From assembly GCA_964058845.1 (NCBI GenBank), contig CAXKVR010000317.1, forward strand, positions 1 through 55,283: 55,283 nt of DNA, given 5' to 3'. Positions within the stretch are counted from its first letter, which is position 1. Each line of letters opens with the position of its first letter. The position numbers and the translations under genes are program-made. Shown in pieces: positions 1 to 12,050 of the stretch. The notes beneath the pieces are model-generated. The model did no database searches and was not told where the DNA came from. It worked only from the letters and a program-made list of their open reading frames with translations. Source of the stretch: Carex sylvatica. Lineage: Eukaryota > Streptophyta > Magnoliopsida > Poales > Cyperaceae.

Positions 1-676
1 CAGTTAAATTCAGAAATATGAGAATTCATAGTACTATTCACTGAATTCAGAATTGCAGCAGATTTATTTTCCTCATTCCAAGATATCAACCGCCCAAAGT
101 AAAACTTAAAAAGATATCTTTTCTTGTACTCTACAGTTATCTACTATCCTTCCAAAGTTTCTGAGACTTACTATTAAGTAGTCAAAATATATATTATGAG
201 AGGCTCTGGTTGGTTTTTTTTTTTAACAGAATTGAAAGTGATGTGTCATCACAGAATGGAAGCTCGAGGGAGGCAAAGGGTCTGGTGGGCCAGGTTAAGC
301 GCGTATTTCGAGGTAAAAAATAGATTCCTCGGCCTGAAATAAATGGGCCTAAGAGGGCCCAAATTCTGTACATCTACAGACTACAGGATTGAAATGGACT
401 ACGCATGGAATTGGAAGGATCATCTAGGTTGGCGAGGAGACAATGTGGGGCCATCTGTCAGACACTGCCCCATTCTGTTTAGGGTAATTTGACCGCCGGT
501 CCCAGCTTCTGTTTTAAGTTTTCACACTATTTTTAACTTTCTTTTATTTTGTACTGATGTGAAAAATCACTATTTAGATAAAATACAAAACTTGGTGTTT
601 CAAGATGTCACATAATTTTGCTGGAAGTGGAGCCAAAAGTGAGCGCTTATGTTTTCTTGTGGGGTGGATTAAGTGG
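1..676. other. Intergenic DNA, no gene seen
   Basis: AT-rich sequence without a convincing reading frame. Positions 55-72 match the right terminus (GCAGCAGATTTATTTTCC-like) of the MITE family found complete at 30823-31033 and 43507-44653, so the window probably opens inside or just after a copy whose left end lies outside. Nothing else is recognised. Confidence 0.5.
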
Positions 677-1083
677 AGCAAAGCTAAGATGTGGTATGCT
701 TATTAAGAAAGTTTGGTGAGCACCACTTTAAAAGTATATTGAATCGGCTTCAAACGACAAATTCAAACTGTTGAAATCCATGTAGTTCATGAGTGATGCA
801 TATACATACAAAATTTTAAAAGTTTCGTATTTATTTGCTACAAAGTCAAGCGGTTAAAGAAATGATAAAAATGAATATATAAAACAACTTATAAAATGTT
901 CATTTATTTGACTTCTTGACCTTGCAGCAAATGAATTCATAACTTTTAAAATTTTATATGTATATGCATCACTCATGAAGTTCATGAATTTCAACATTTG
1001 AATTCATCGATTGAAGTCAATCTGATATATTTTTGAAGTTGTACTCATCAAACTCTATTAATGAGCACATCACACCTTTGCTT
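677..1083. mobile_element. Foldback MITE, about 400 bp
   Basis: The two halves are imperfect inverted copies around a centre near 880. The left half (from about 677) pairs with the right half (to about 1083), including GCTTATTAAG on the left and its complement near 1060. There is no coding capacity. A truncated relative starts near 55150 at the other end of the window. Flanking duplications are not clear, so the superfamily is unassigned; the long arms suggest a MULE-type MITE. Confidence 0.6.
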
Positions 1084-2078
1084 GATTACATGTGTTCGAT
1101 TGTTGTTGATTTAAACGAAAGTTTGAATCTGTGCTATAACGAATTTTAGAGTTACAGTTCTAATTTATGTTGGACAATTTGATATCTGATAAAATATTAT
1201 TTTTATAAACACACTTTATACACTTTTGATATGATTTCCATAGATTAATTTGTACGAGGGAGACTATATATTGATAAACTGGAACTAGGGAAAAAGTACC
1301 AATTTAGAGTAAGTTTGATTGGGTATGTGTGTGTGTGTTGTGGGGAAGGGGGTGTTTAGAGTGGAAAAAAATGGTACGACGAGCCGGTTCCGTTATGGAA
1401 TGGTACGCGTGTCGGTTACATATTGTGACTATTTTTAAAAAATTTAGTACAGCACGTCATGTGAACGATCGATCTAGTCACTGCATGGCACGACACATGG
1501 TCACGTGTAATTAGAACTATTAGATCTTGATTAAATAGTAAATTTTAAATAAACTAATCTAAACTATGATAAAATCGTCACGCGAGTTACGTTTAGGCAC
1601 AGCGTAACTCACATGACGTGACTATTTGCGTGCTGTGACCATCCCTTGACATTTTAATCACATCACAATATATGGCGGGGCCATTCCCCTGCTTCTTTGC
1701 CCCTCCCACCACTGATTTTATCATTTGTGCATAAATATAAGTCATGTTTATCTTCTATCAATTATGTTTGTGGAATATAATTTGTTTCATAATATTTTGT
1801 CTTCGATTTGTTTTTCTCTTGTATATGTTCTCTGCACAAACTTTTAGCCATAAAGGCATTGCAACAATTTTAAACCAACTTTTTTATTTCTTTTCTTTTC
1901 TTTTTTTGAGGATCTTGACAAATGTTGTCAATGTTTGCATTAATTTAAACGTTTTACAAGTTGCATCCATTCTAAACTATAAATCAACTGACATCTTATC
2001 TTTTAAACGACTTTCTGGCTCCTATATTTGATTTTCCAAATTAAAGATACATAACATAACCTAACACAACAATAATTA
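1084..2078. other. Intergenic DNA with dispersed-repeat traces
   Basis: No gene is seen. A stretch at about 1375-1650 rich in CACG, CACGTG and TGTAATTAGAAC words resembles the segments at about 32460-32760 and 34140-34430, so it is a diverged copy of that dispersed repeat. Around 1225-1260 and 1840-1880 the sequence resembles the DNA flanking the hAT MITE at 11551-12010. The octamer GCCATAAA at 1847-1854 occurs once here and is duplicated there, giving a paralogous empty site. Confidence 0.5.
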
Positions 2079-2222
2079 AGAGTTTTTAGTCTAGTGGCAA
2101 AGTCACATAATCTATATGAGAGGTCATTAATTCGAAATTCAGATGGAGAAAATCTTTTGTTGTAATAACAAAGATATTAAATAGTTTGGTGACTTGATCT
2201 CCAATTTTTATCAAAAAAAAAA
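2079..2222 (+). mobile_element. tRNA-derived SINE, family member 1
   Basis: A short retroelement of about 144 bp with a pol III A-box (TAGTCTAGTGG, matching TRGYNNARNGG) near its start, a degenerate B-box (AATTCGAAATTC) about 35 bp on, and an oligo-A tail at about 2213-2222. Near-matching flanks (ACAACAATAATTA at 2066-2078 and ACAACAGTAAATTA at 2223-2236) look like a diverged target duplication. A second member lies at 53671-53811. It encodes no protein and depends on LINE machinery. Confidence 0.75.
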
Positions 2223-2797
2223 ACAACAGTAAATTATTCATCATTCAGACATTTAGCCAGCAAAATTGTATCCATAGCTACACCTCATGTGCTATTTTTT
2301 CCGCCAACCGGTATGCGGTTACCGCACTGTCTCCAAACACCAGCGCATTACGCTGCTTCCATATCGTCCATGTTGATCACAGAAACCAAACCAGCCAGTT
2401 CTGAATCTTTACCGTTCTTCTGGTTCTGATATTTTCTTCAGATAGTATCCAAACTTCCTGTACTGAGTTACCCGGTAAAATGTACCTTTTTTTCCGTTTC
2501 AATCTATAAATCATGGGATGGAAATGGAATCACAATGAATTTTATTTCGCCTTTATATTTGATGCACTGGTCAAGGCTTAATCTTTCAATTTTGTTCAAC
2601 AGATAATTATTTCATAAATAGATGTGGGTGTGGTCTCACCGATTTGGGTTATTTTTTTACCAATCTCCTTCAATAATAATTTGTGTTATCCCAGCGATTT
2701 CATTGCACATCGGTTTGGGTAGTCAAAAGTTTTGACTGATACCCTATTATTTTGGTATTTTCGCGTTATTTAGGATGTTAATGACTTGCTTTAAATG

Positions 2798-2990
2798 TAG
2801 GGGGTGTCAACGGGTACGATACTGATCGGATGGTGGCATTTTTATATTCATATCATAGATAACAAAAAAAAAAAAAAATTTATCCGTCTTTTTGAATACA
2901 ATATGGATCAGATAAACACACCAAAATTTTGGTGCTTCATCTTGGCCCATTTAGTTGGATATGATGTTTAATTATACAAAGCGCAGAGGC
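2798..2990. repeat. Orphan hAT-type end
   Basis: TAGGGGGTGTCAACGGGTAC at 2798 matches the terminus of the hAT MITEs at 27704 and 32979. No matching opposite terminus was found downstream, so this is probably a truncated or broken copy. Confidence 0.4.
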
Positions 2991-2993
2991 AAA

Positions 2994-3557
2994 TATGAGT
3001 GTTCAAATGGTTCGGTTTAAATGGTTCTGAATCGAACCGGAGAATTTTGGTTTAAATGATTCGGTTGTTCAGTTCAAATGGTTCGATTCGGTTGATTTTA
3101 TAAAGTAATTTAGTTTAAATAGTTCGGTTCGATTTTAATTTCTCAAAACCGAATAAACCGAACCGATCGGTTATATAATAATTAAAGTATTATTTTGATT
3201 ATTTTATTTATTTTGGACTTAAAAATCAAAAATAAATATTGATCTAGAACTTTGAATATTTTAGAACATCAATATATTTGTATAAAATTGAACCATGTGT
3301 AATGGTATCTTAATTTTCATTTCTATGAAATTATGAATGTATTAGCTTATGTATTGAGTTTTGATTTTTTTTAGATTGAATTTCTCTATTCGGTTCAACC
3401 GAACAAACCAAAGTTTAGTTTGATTTAATTGGTTCAGTTTTAGTTCGGTTTGACATTTTAATTCGGTCGGTTCGGTTGAATTTTAATCGGTTCGGTTTTA
3501 GTTCAGTTTGATAAATTTAGTTCGGTTTAAACCGAACCGACCATTTGAACACCCCTA
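2994..3557. mobile_element. hAT MITE, 564 bp, perfect 8-bp TSD
   Basis: The right end reads CCATTTGAACACCCCTA and the left end is its diverged complement (TATGAGTGTTCAAATGG). Both ends continue inward with GGTTCGGTT/AACCGAACC motifs. The element is flanked by GAGGCAAA at 2986-2993 and at 3558-3565, the 8-bp duplication expected of hAT insertion. It has no coding capacity. Similar internal motifs occur at 11551-12010, so both belong to one non-autonomous family. Confidence 0.85.
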
Positions 3558-4934
3558 GAGGCAAACGATCCAAAATTACATCTCTACTAGAGAACAGCTT
3601 CGCGTTGCTTCAGCAGTGGTTTATAAAATGCGATACATACATGTTATGCAAGTAATAGTCTAGACATGAAACAACAAAAGCAAAATACTGTACATGTCAT
3701 TATGTCAAGCAAGCTGTAGTTTGCATATGCAAACAAAATATAGTACAACAAAAATTAAGTCGATGCTATCTATGAGAGTATTAAATTTCTATCCTAAGGA
3801 AAAATTGTTTTGTAATATTCATTGGTTGTGTTTGGAAGTGCTATAAGCAAACATAGTAATACTATAGACATAGGTTTACCAAAATAATTTCAATTGTTCT
3901 CAACATGGAGACAATAAGTATCTCTTTATCAACTAAGATGAATCATGTGAGTATTTTGTTCTATCTGTTGGGTTATAGGATGTCCATAACTTGATTTCCA
4001 ACAAAATTGTTGGTTGGTACACCTCGACATTAAGTCTTGCCAGTGGGACTATCTTCTTTAGCATATCCCTCAGAAATTTTATGGAAATGTGATAGGTAAA
4101 CAAATATTAAAACTGCATGAATGAAATTGTGTTTATAAAAAAAAAAGTGTTTGATATTATTTGTATTTATATGATTATACCGAATGAAATAATGGTGAGG
4201 ACGTAATTTTACCAATATATGTTGATTGTTTCAGGTACATAATATACCTTCTCAGTCGCTCAATTGCACTGCATAAAAAAAATCTTACATGCCTATCCTC
4301 AATTTCATTCCACCAAAAAAAAAGAAGTTGCCCCCATCATGCTTCACTGCTTCTACAAAATTTAGAGAGAATTGGGAGACATTTTAATTTTTAAAGAAAC
4401 TAAGAGTGGAGGGTAAATGACATTCCCAAATGCTTTAGAAGGGCGCACAATAATCCTTGTTTAGTTTATGTGTACATGACATTCTGATATATTGTAGGGG
4501 TACGTATGGAATCTAAAAGAAAACTGAGAGAGGGGAAGGCGAGAGAGAGAGAGAGAAGCAGACTTGTAAATAGTTTGTGATGTTTTTAATAATTTCGAAG
4601 TTGGCAGCCTCTGCCAAGGTTTCAAAAAATAAAGAGAGAGAGAGAGGCAGACCTTGCGGCCAGATGGAGCACTCTATTTAGGCCAGAATATTTTTTGGTT
4701 CCTGTCAGAAAAACATTCATTAGTGATACTTAGTTTAATTCAATAAACAACTTTTAATCTGGCAAGATATTCATTATTGAAAATTATTTAGCTAATAATT
4801 GGAGACTTCATATTACATCTCACTAATTTGTACCAGCAATAAACAATCATATGAAAAATCATAAACCCCAGAACAATATAGAAATTAAAAAGATAGAGAT
4901 CCTAACTTGAGATGGGAATCAGAGATCAATCCAT

Positions 4935-5036
4935 GTGAAGAGCGCCGAGTTTAAGCGCGGAGAGACGGCACTAGAACCCATCATCGACTATGCTCTGAAA
5001 CAGCACGAACTGGAGGATCCAACCTTAACTTGTTGA
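4935..5036 (+). other. Unassigned short coding-like stretch
   Basis: One frame reads 33 residues with coding-like composition (it contains ALEPIIDYALKQHELEDP) before a TGA, in locally GC-richer DNA. There is no start codon in frame nearby. I do not recognise the family. It could be an exon relic carried by a transposon or a chance open stretch. Confidence 0.2.
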
Positions 5037-5769
5037 TGGCAACCAGACATAAGTTAGTTGAAAAAAAAAGGGCAAAAGTAAAGGGAAGGTGCAGAGGGAA
5101 AGTTCACTTACTGGAGTGGAGTGAAGGCCATGTATTTGCTTGAGTTTGCCTTAAATAATTTTCCCTTTCAAAATGGTCACAGATGATGTATGCGTTTCAG
5201 ATGAAACAATCTAATTTTACCGGGTTAGCATTTCTGCATTTAATTTAGTTACCTAATCACATATCTTACATAACCAGAATTTTTAAGAATATCTAAGATT
5301 GAAACCTTGATTAATTGAAATGAATCAAAACACAATAACAAATTGATAAATGAAAGAGAAATTAATCCTAGAATGGATTATTTTCACACTGGGTTTCATG
5401 TTTGCACACGACCAGTTGTTAGCAATCGACAACCCAATTCCAGTCAGCCATAGTGTTCCTTTCAAACTAAAAAATAAATAAACAAAAGGTTAGTCAGATT
5501 CCCCAAATCCTGCTTGGAAACCAAATCACACAAAACAAAAGGTATAAAAAATTAACAAATATTTTGGAGAAGCATCCTACTAACAACATGGAGTTTATGG
5601 TCGACAACCCATTTACTCATGAATTTCAAGGTTTCTTGATCATTACTTTGCATCATTTTTCTATTTTCTTTCAAAACTACTTTTTGAGTCCAGCTGGAAA
5701 GAGATTTTTTTTCATTCATAAAGATCTACCCGATCACAATCAGTAATTTTCTGACAAACTTACAAATTA

Positions 5770-6120
5770 ATTTTGAAGTATACATACCTGATTGTTTTGA
5801 AAACACGACTGGACTTTATTTTCCTCCGTTGTAGCTGCAAAAAGAAATGAAAGAGAGAGAAAAAGAGAAAAGCAGAGGAAGGGGCAAAATGTTAGATGTC
5901 AAGCAAAGGATTAGAACCTAGACGAAGGGAGACAGAAAAAGGCGGAGGAGAGAAAGAAAGTGGAGGGGAGAACAAAGAAATAAAGGGTGTGAAGGTTTGG
6001 CGGAGGCAGAAGTGATGAAGAGGCGGAGGAAAGAAGGTGGAAGTTTTTAGGCGAAGTGTTCGTGGCAGAAGGTTTAAACACGCATCAATGGAAGAGATCA
6101 AAATCTGTTACAATCCGTTG
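5770..6120. repeat. Paralogous segment, copy 1
   Basis: The stretch beginning CCTGATTGTTTTGA at about 5788, followed by a purine-rich tract, resembles 8870-9240, which begins CCTGATTGCTTTGA. Both copies lie downstream of PPR-like remnants, so they may be two decayed ends of the same ancestral locus. Confidence 0.4.
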
Positions 6121-6479
6121 GATACAAATCCGAAGGCTCAGAATGAGACAGCACTAAGAAAGAGAAGGTCAATTGAATGCATTCATAGCATATGCTAGTC
6201 ATAACACAAACATATTAGTAGACTGAAAAGAGTGATTTAAAAATGTCTTGTTGAAGAAAAATATTGATATGGTGAAAATATTATATACTATAATCAGCAT
6301 AGCTTATAATCTATATATTAGTAGATTTCTAGTGTTTGTATTACAATAATTAGCATAGGCTATAATCAAGATAATGGTTTGCTCAAAGGCATATAAATAC
6401 AAACATTATGCTGGCTAAATACTATAATTATGAAAGATTGCAGTTAATTATTGTGACCGCAATTCAAAACTCAATTATT

Positions 6480-6570
6480 TGAGCAATGCACTATGTTTGT
6501 ACTAAGATGTTTTGAAAATCGAAAGGGCAGGACCCTAATGTTGTGACCCACAGCAGTCTTTCGAATAATC
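6480..6570 (+). pseudogene. PPR repeat remnant
   Basis: A short stretch translates to PNVVTHSSLS, the centre of a pentatricopeptide repeat (consensus NVVTYNTLI). It is isolated and lacks an open frame. It is probably a relic of the same gene family as the larger remnant at about 7440-8790. Confidence 0.45.
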
Positions 6571-7439
6571 TAAACAGTACAACCACCTTTTTTTATATTA
6601 TATTCCTAAAGGAGAGTCAATTACAACCAATTTAATATTAATTAACCACACTGTGTCCTCATTACCTTATTAATTGAATTCAATCAAATGGTAAGACCAT
6701 CTATGTCTATTATAATCCAAAAGGAGACTCAATTACAACCAATTTTATTTCAATTAACCCTAGAGTACGTGTCTCCATTACCCTATAGATCGAAATATTA
6801 ACCAAAATGATGGAAGCAACTTTGCTAATTTTAAAAAATAGTTAGAAATAAATATTACTTCATTACTTTATGGGTGATTACCTTCGTGCTGATAGGAAGA
6901 TGAGCAGAAAAGGAGAAGGGAAGGAGAAGACAAGGAATATTTTACCACCTCTCGATGTAATAACTATCACGGTGAATAATATTAGTAATCTTATAAGTTT
7001 AAAGCTGAATTTGATTGAACCGGATGGAACGATGAATTTCTAACCTTTGCATTACGTACTCTTTAAAAAAAATGAAAAAGTCATTACCTTTCTAATTATA
7101 TGACTTATTCATACGATTTAAAAACAAGAGAAAAATATTATGTAGAAAATATGTCATTTCATAAACCACAGTCTCATAATTGTTGAGTGTAGTGCATGAA
7201 TTGCAGAGGAATATTATATATGATTTCATAAGCGTTAGGGGTATGTGTGATATTTCTTTCTTTTCAGGACCTGTTTGACATTTCAACATTAAGCTAGAAC
7301 ACGTCAAAGTATTATTTTCCTTTTGCCAAACTCAATGGTTAAATGATATGATTAAGTGAAATTTAGACCAAATTTGAGTTTATGAAAGATGCATACCAAT
7401 AATATTCTACAAATATCATATGTGATTTGGAAAGTGTTA

Positions 7440-8790
7440 AGGGTATTCTTATAACACTCTTAGAAGTGGGACGAGCAAAAGAAGATGAAATTCAGAAGAT
7501 GTCAAACCTTGTAGATAGTTTTATTTTTGAAGGGCATCTATCCATAAGGTTTCTAAAGTTTGCAAGGATGATGTGGTGATTTATAGTAGTTTTGTAGATG
7601 GGATATGTAAGTAATAGTGGCATCAGATGCCTTGTATTTTGGAGATATAATAATGAAAAATTGATAAATTGGTGTAGGCTTCATGCAGTTTTATAAGAAA
7701 TATGATGGAGAATTAAGAAAGCATTAGATTTTTTTGAATGTCATAATTTCCAAATGATATGAGTCTAATGTGGTGACCAACGACCCTCATTTAGGAGGGC
7801 TGTAAAAAAAAGGTGAAATTGAGAAAGCATTGGAGATAGGCTGTCAACCTAATGTCAAAGGGTGTCAACCTGATGACCTATAAAACTCTTCTACATGGGT
7901 TGTGCAAGATATATCAAAATTGAGAAGGGATATGAGTTTAATAGACATCCTAAAAATCCAAAGGTCGTGACTCTATTCTCATTACTGTAGCACTCTTTGC
8001 GCTGGGTTGTGCAAGAAGGGTGAAATGGAGAAGGCATTGGATTGTCTAGATGTCTTGATTTCCAAAAGGGGTGATCCTAATGCATGACATATACGGTTAT
8101 AAATAAGCTTTGCAAAAATAGTGGATTTCATGACCTATAGCACTGATGATCCTAACATTGTGATTGAAAATCATGAGCTGCTCTGCCAGTGATTTCATTT
8201 TTGCTGGCTTTTTTGTTCATTGGTAAAATGAAAAGCTATTTTATAGAAGATATTACGCAGTCTCAAATTCTTAAGAATGTTGACAGCCATGAGTACAATC
8301 TGAACAGTGGTACCCATTGGTACCAGTATAATTTAGGTAGTGATAGATACTCAGCTATGCAAGAAAGGTGAAACCTAGAAGACATTGAATTTTTTTGAAA
8401 TCGTGATTAGTGAAGGGAATGAGCCTAATGTTGCGACCTACAGCACTCTATTAAGAGGTTTTGTAAGGAGGTTGAAGTAGAGAAGGCATTGGACCCTATA
8501 CATTATGTGATTCGCAAAATGGCGTCAATCTGATGTTGTGACCAATAAAATCCTTATAGATAAATAGATGTATTATGCAGGAAAGGTGAAATTGAGAAGG
8601 CATTAGATTCTATAGATGTCAGAAAAATTCAAAAGACATGACCCTAATGTCGTGACTAGCACTCTTTCACCTGGGTAGTGCGAGAAGGGCGAAATTGTGA
8701 AGGCATTAGATTTTCTAGATAACTTTATTTCCACATGGACTGTACATGAATGGTGAAATTGAGAAAGGATTGTATTTAATATATGTCTCA
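7440..8790 (+). pseudogene. Decayed PPR (Rf-like) gene
   Basis: Repeated near-copies of roughly 105-bp PPR units occur through this region in shifting frames: VVIYSSFVDGICK near 7580, KKGEIEKALE near 7810, a YKTLLHGLCK piece near 7880, MEKALDCLDVLISK near 8025, and NVATYSTLLRGF near 8430. Intact PPR proteins of this class bind organellar RNA through tandem 35-residue helical repeats and are often targeted to mitochondria. Here stops and frameshifts interrupt nearly every unit and no start or transit peptide is visible, so it is non-functional. The purine-rich segment at 8870-9240 follows it. A much better preserved PPR piece sits inside the MULE at 14105-14173. Confidence 0.7.
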
Positions 8791-8869
8791 AAAATTCGAA
8801 GCGCAAGGTGAAGACTTTCTTCAGTTGTTCATAATTTGGGAGATTACTTACGAATCTAATTTTCTAGAA

Positions 8870-9240
8870 AACCTATAAATCTTGAAAATGTACCAACCTG
8901 ATTGCTTTGAGCGCACCGCTGAACTGCTTTCCTCCCTCCTAGCTGGAATATTAGCAAAGAAAACGGAAGGGAGAGGCCGTCGTAAGGCGGAGCAAGGGGC
9001 GACGGGTCGGAGACTGAGAAAAAATGATGGGAGAGAAGAGGAAGAGACAGAGGAGACGGAGGAAAGGTTTAGATTAGGCGAGGGTGAGGCGGACGGTTCA
9101 AGGTAATAAAATGAATGAAGAAGGCAGAGGAGGTAACAGCTAGCGGAGGGTTTAAGAAAAATTAACGAACGAAGATAACGCGTCACAGTAATAGACCTGA
9201 ATTTATCACAATGATTGTTGGATCCAATTTCAACGGTTGA
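8870..9240. repeat. Paralogous segment, copy 2
   Basis: Resembles 5770-6120: the same CCTGATTG(T/C)TTTGA opening followed by GA-rich sequence. Short open frames exist on both strands but they track the purine bias and show no recognisable domain. Confidence 0.4.
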
Positions 9241-9762
9241 GGAGATGACACCACTTCAATGAACAGTACCAAATCCTTCCAACTTTATATATATAAATAA
9301 AATAGATTTGAGCATGTCACTCCTTTTATTCCGTTTTTTATTAAATCGAGACCCATGGCCATCGGCCGAGTCTATGACCAATTTAGAATTGGAGACAGTT
9401 CGATGGTTTTAGACCGTCCGATTAATTAGTCGGCCCATCCGATTCTATTCAAGATTCGTGCAAATTATTTTAAGATTTATTTGAATCAAGTGAGTCTGAA
9501 TCAGTGTTGTAAAAAGCTTCGATTTAGACTGAATAATCGACTAATTATTCATTGGCGATAGTCAAACTGCCACATATTTTCTCAATTAATAGGCATATTA
9601 TTTCTAATTATGGTCGATTATTCTTGATTTTTCTCAATTAATTGCTTGACGGTATGATATCCGTCTGATAACTGCATATTGTTATTTACAACACTGATCT
9701 AAATATTGATTCGTCATCTACTTGTCTCCAAACGGGTGGGCCCCGCTCTTACCCACACTCCC

Positions 9763-11139
9763 CCTATTTTTTTATTAATAGAAATTAAATAAATAAAATA
9801 TCGAAATACGATACTGATTTTAATTTTTGTCGAAATATAGGTAGAATAGGTTGTGGCAGTTCGTCCCATGGGACGGGACAAATTATCCCGTCCACTAATT
9901 ATCCATTAACAGATTAAGCGAAAAAAAAATGGAACGGGAAGAGAAAATCCGTCCCAAAAAGAAAAAAAAAAAAAAAAAAAAAATCAAAAACTCGGACGAA
10001 AAAAAAAATCCCGTCCCAGAATTCAAAATTTTATATATTATATTATTATATTATATTATTATATTATATTATTATATTATATTATTATATTATATTATAT
10101 TACGATTTTATATATATTATATTATGATATTATTATATTATATTTTTATTTTTAATTATATTATTATATTATAAGAAGGGTTCCAATGCCTCGTGCCTTT
10201 TATACCTCATATGCTATATGTTCGTTTCTAAAGTTTAAATTGTCGATTCAAACCATTCAACGTGATATCCATACTAAAATATGATTAGAGATGAAATTGT
10301 ATATTTTTTGAATTTTTTTTACTATTTTTTAAGATGGGTAGAAAATCATTGTTTTTTGAACAGTTTAAAAACATTGATTTTATACCTATCTTAAAAAATA
10401 GTAAAAAAATTCAAAAAATATAAAATTTCATCTCTAATCATATTTTAGTATGGATGTTACGTTTAATAGTTTGAATCGACAATTTAGACTTTAAAAACGA
10501 ACATATAGCATATGAGGTCTGTAAGGCACGAGGCTTCAATTAATTGATTTCAAAAGGTTTTATTTGTTAAATATTTTAATACGAATTATTGTAATTAGTG
10601 TACTATGCATATCGCGATTTAATCTGTAATACAGATTAATATTTCGTTTTCAATATTCTAACGGTCGATCTGAACCGTTCAAAATTATTTTGCACCTTCT
10701 TATAATATAATAATATAATTAAAAATAAAAATAAAATATAATAATATCATAATATAATATATATAAAATCGTAATATAATATAATAAAATAATATAATAA
10801 TAAAATAATATAATATAATATAATATAATATAATAATATAATATAATATAATATAATATATAAAATTTTGAATTCTCGCACGGGATTTCCTTTTCCGTCC
10901 GAGTTTTTGGTTTTTTTTTTTTTTTTTTTTTTTTGCTTTTTGGGACAGGTCTTCCCTTCCCGTTCTATTTATTTTTTTTTTCGCTTAATCCGTTAATAGA
11001 TAATTAGTAGACGGGGTAATTTGTCTCGTCTCATGGGACGGACTGCCACAGCCCATTCTACCTATATTTTGATAAAAATCAAAATCAGTATCGTATTCCG
11101 ATATTTTATTTATTTAATTTCTATTAATAAAAAAATCGG
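9763..11139. mobile_element. AT-rich foldback element, 1,377 bp
   Basis: Arms of about 410-450 bp (9763-10179 and about 10677-11139) are inverted copies of each other. They start CC(T/G)ATTTTTTTATTAATAG and contain GGGACGG-type motifs, oligo-A/T blocks and long ATT/TAT tracts. Flanks CACACTCCC (9754-9762) and CACACTCAC (11140-11148) match at 8 of 9 positions, suggesting a 9-bp target duplication and a Mutator-type MITE. The arms differ by many substitutions, so this is an old insertion. A second palindromic element (10188-10534) is nested in its centre. Confidence 0.7.
10188..10534. mobile_element. Palindromic MITE nested in foldback element
   Basis: About 347 bp, almost entirely two inverted arms meeting near 10361. 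The ends are GCCTCGTGCC and GGCACGAGGC. It shares internal words (GTCGATTCAAACC, TTTTTTTTACTATTTT) with the elements at 45075-45444 and 48468-48863. It has no coding capacity. The target duplication is uncertain (TTCCAAT/TTCAATT at the flanks). Confidence 0.6.
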
Positions 11140-11550
11140 CACACTCACCTCCTTCAACCTCAGGGATCCCAACTTCGATCCAATATACAGCGAGTCCTAT
11201 TTGGACGACACTATCGAATGGGTTGACGCATTATAGTGCTTAAAAGTTAAAAGTGTACCATTTAGTTATAATTCTGATACATGTGGAACAAGTGCTCTGC
11301 CTCTTTTGATGATGAGGAGAGCGATGGAGGTTTCAGTATAAGCAACTCGAGAAAACATTTGAGGGGACCAATAAGCCTACAAATCTTATGGCTTTTCTAA
11401 ACAAGTTTCGCCATGTTAAGGGTCTTTATTTGAAATTTTCTGATGAGTACCACATGTACCCTACCCATTTATAAATACACTTGGTATAATTTCGATAGAT
11501 TAATTTGTACGAGAGAATATTTAGCCATCAGTCAAACTTTTAGCCATAAA
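11140..11550. other. Intergenic flank of hAT MITE
   Basis: No gene is seen. The part from about 11480 resembles 1225-1260 and then, across the MITE, 1840-1880. Confidence 0.4.
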
Positions 11551-12010
11551 TACGGGTGTTCAAACGGTTGGTTCGGTTGAAATCGAACTAAAATAATCAA
11601 ATTAAACTTTTTTTCGGTTTTTAAAAGTAGAACCGAATCGAACCGAACTAATTAAACTTACAAACCGAAGTAAATATATTAGTGCCATTATTAATGAAAA
11701 TTAAACATGTTCATACATAAGTTGTTCAATTCCATACAAAATATATAGATTTTTTAAATATTTAAACTAAAATGAAAGAAATGAAGCAATGATTGAACCA
11801 AACAAAATATAAATCATATTTGAACCAATATAATTTGGTCGGTTCGATTTAGTCGGTTTTGAAAAGTCTAAACCGAACAAAACCATTTAAACCGAAATAA
11901 TTCAAAAATTCAACTAAACCAATCCATTTAAACCGAAAAACTGAACCATTTAAATTAAAAAATTTTGATTCAGTTGAAAACCGAACAAACCGAACCGTTT
12001 GAACATCCTA
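11551..12010. mobile_element. hAT MITE, 460 bp, perfect 8-bp TSD
   Basis: The termini are TACGGGTGTTCAAACGG and CCGTTTGAACATCCTA. Internal GGTTCGGTT/AACCGAACC motifs relate it to 2994-3557. GCCATAAA is duplicated at 11543-11550 and 12011-12018. The paralogous locus at 1847-1854 carries a single GCCATAAA with no insert, confirming the boundaries. It is non-coding. The MULE begins only 32 bp beyond its right duplication. Confidence 0.88.
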
Positions 12011-12050
12011 GCCATAAAGGCATTGCAATAATTTCAAACCATATATATAT

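Larger units (their letters stand above)
3566..6480. other. Intergenic DNA, no gene seen
   Basis: AT-rich, with short GA-rich tracts near 4540 and 4635 and a purine-rich tract at about 5845-6050. Apart from the short reading stretch at 4935-5036 and the purine-rich segment shared with 8870-9240, no coding region, RNA gene or defined repeat is recognised. Confidence 0.45.

Noticed and set aside
8848..9186. Open frames on both strands over the purine-rich segment
   Set aside because: Low-complexity Lys/Glu/Arg or Ser/Leu translations with no domain; explained by GA-rich sequence.
9929..10174. Open frame rich in Lys then Ile/Tyr
   Set aside because: Translation of an oligo-A tract and an ATT/TAT microsatellite.
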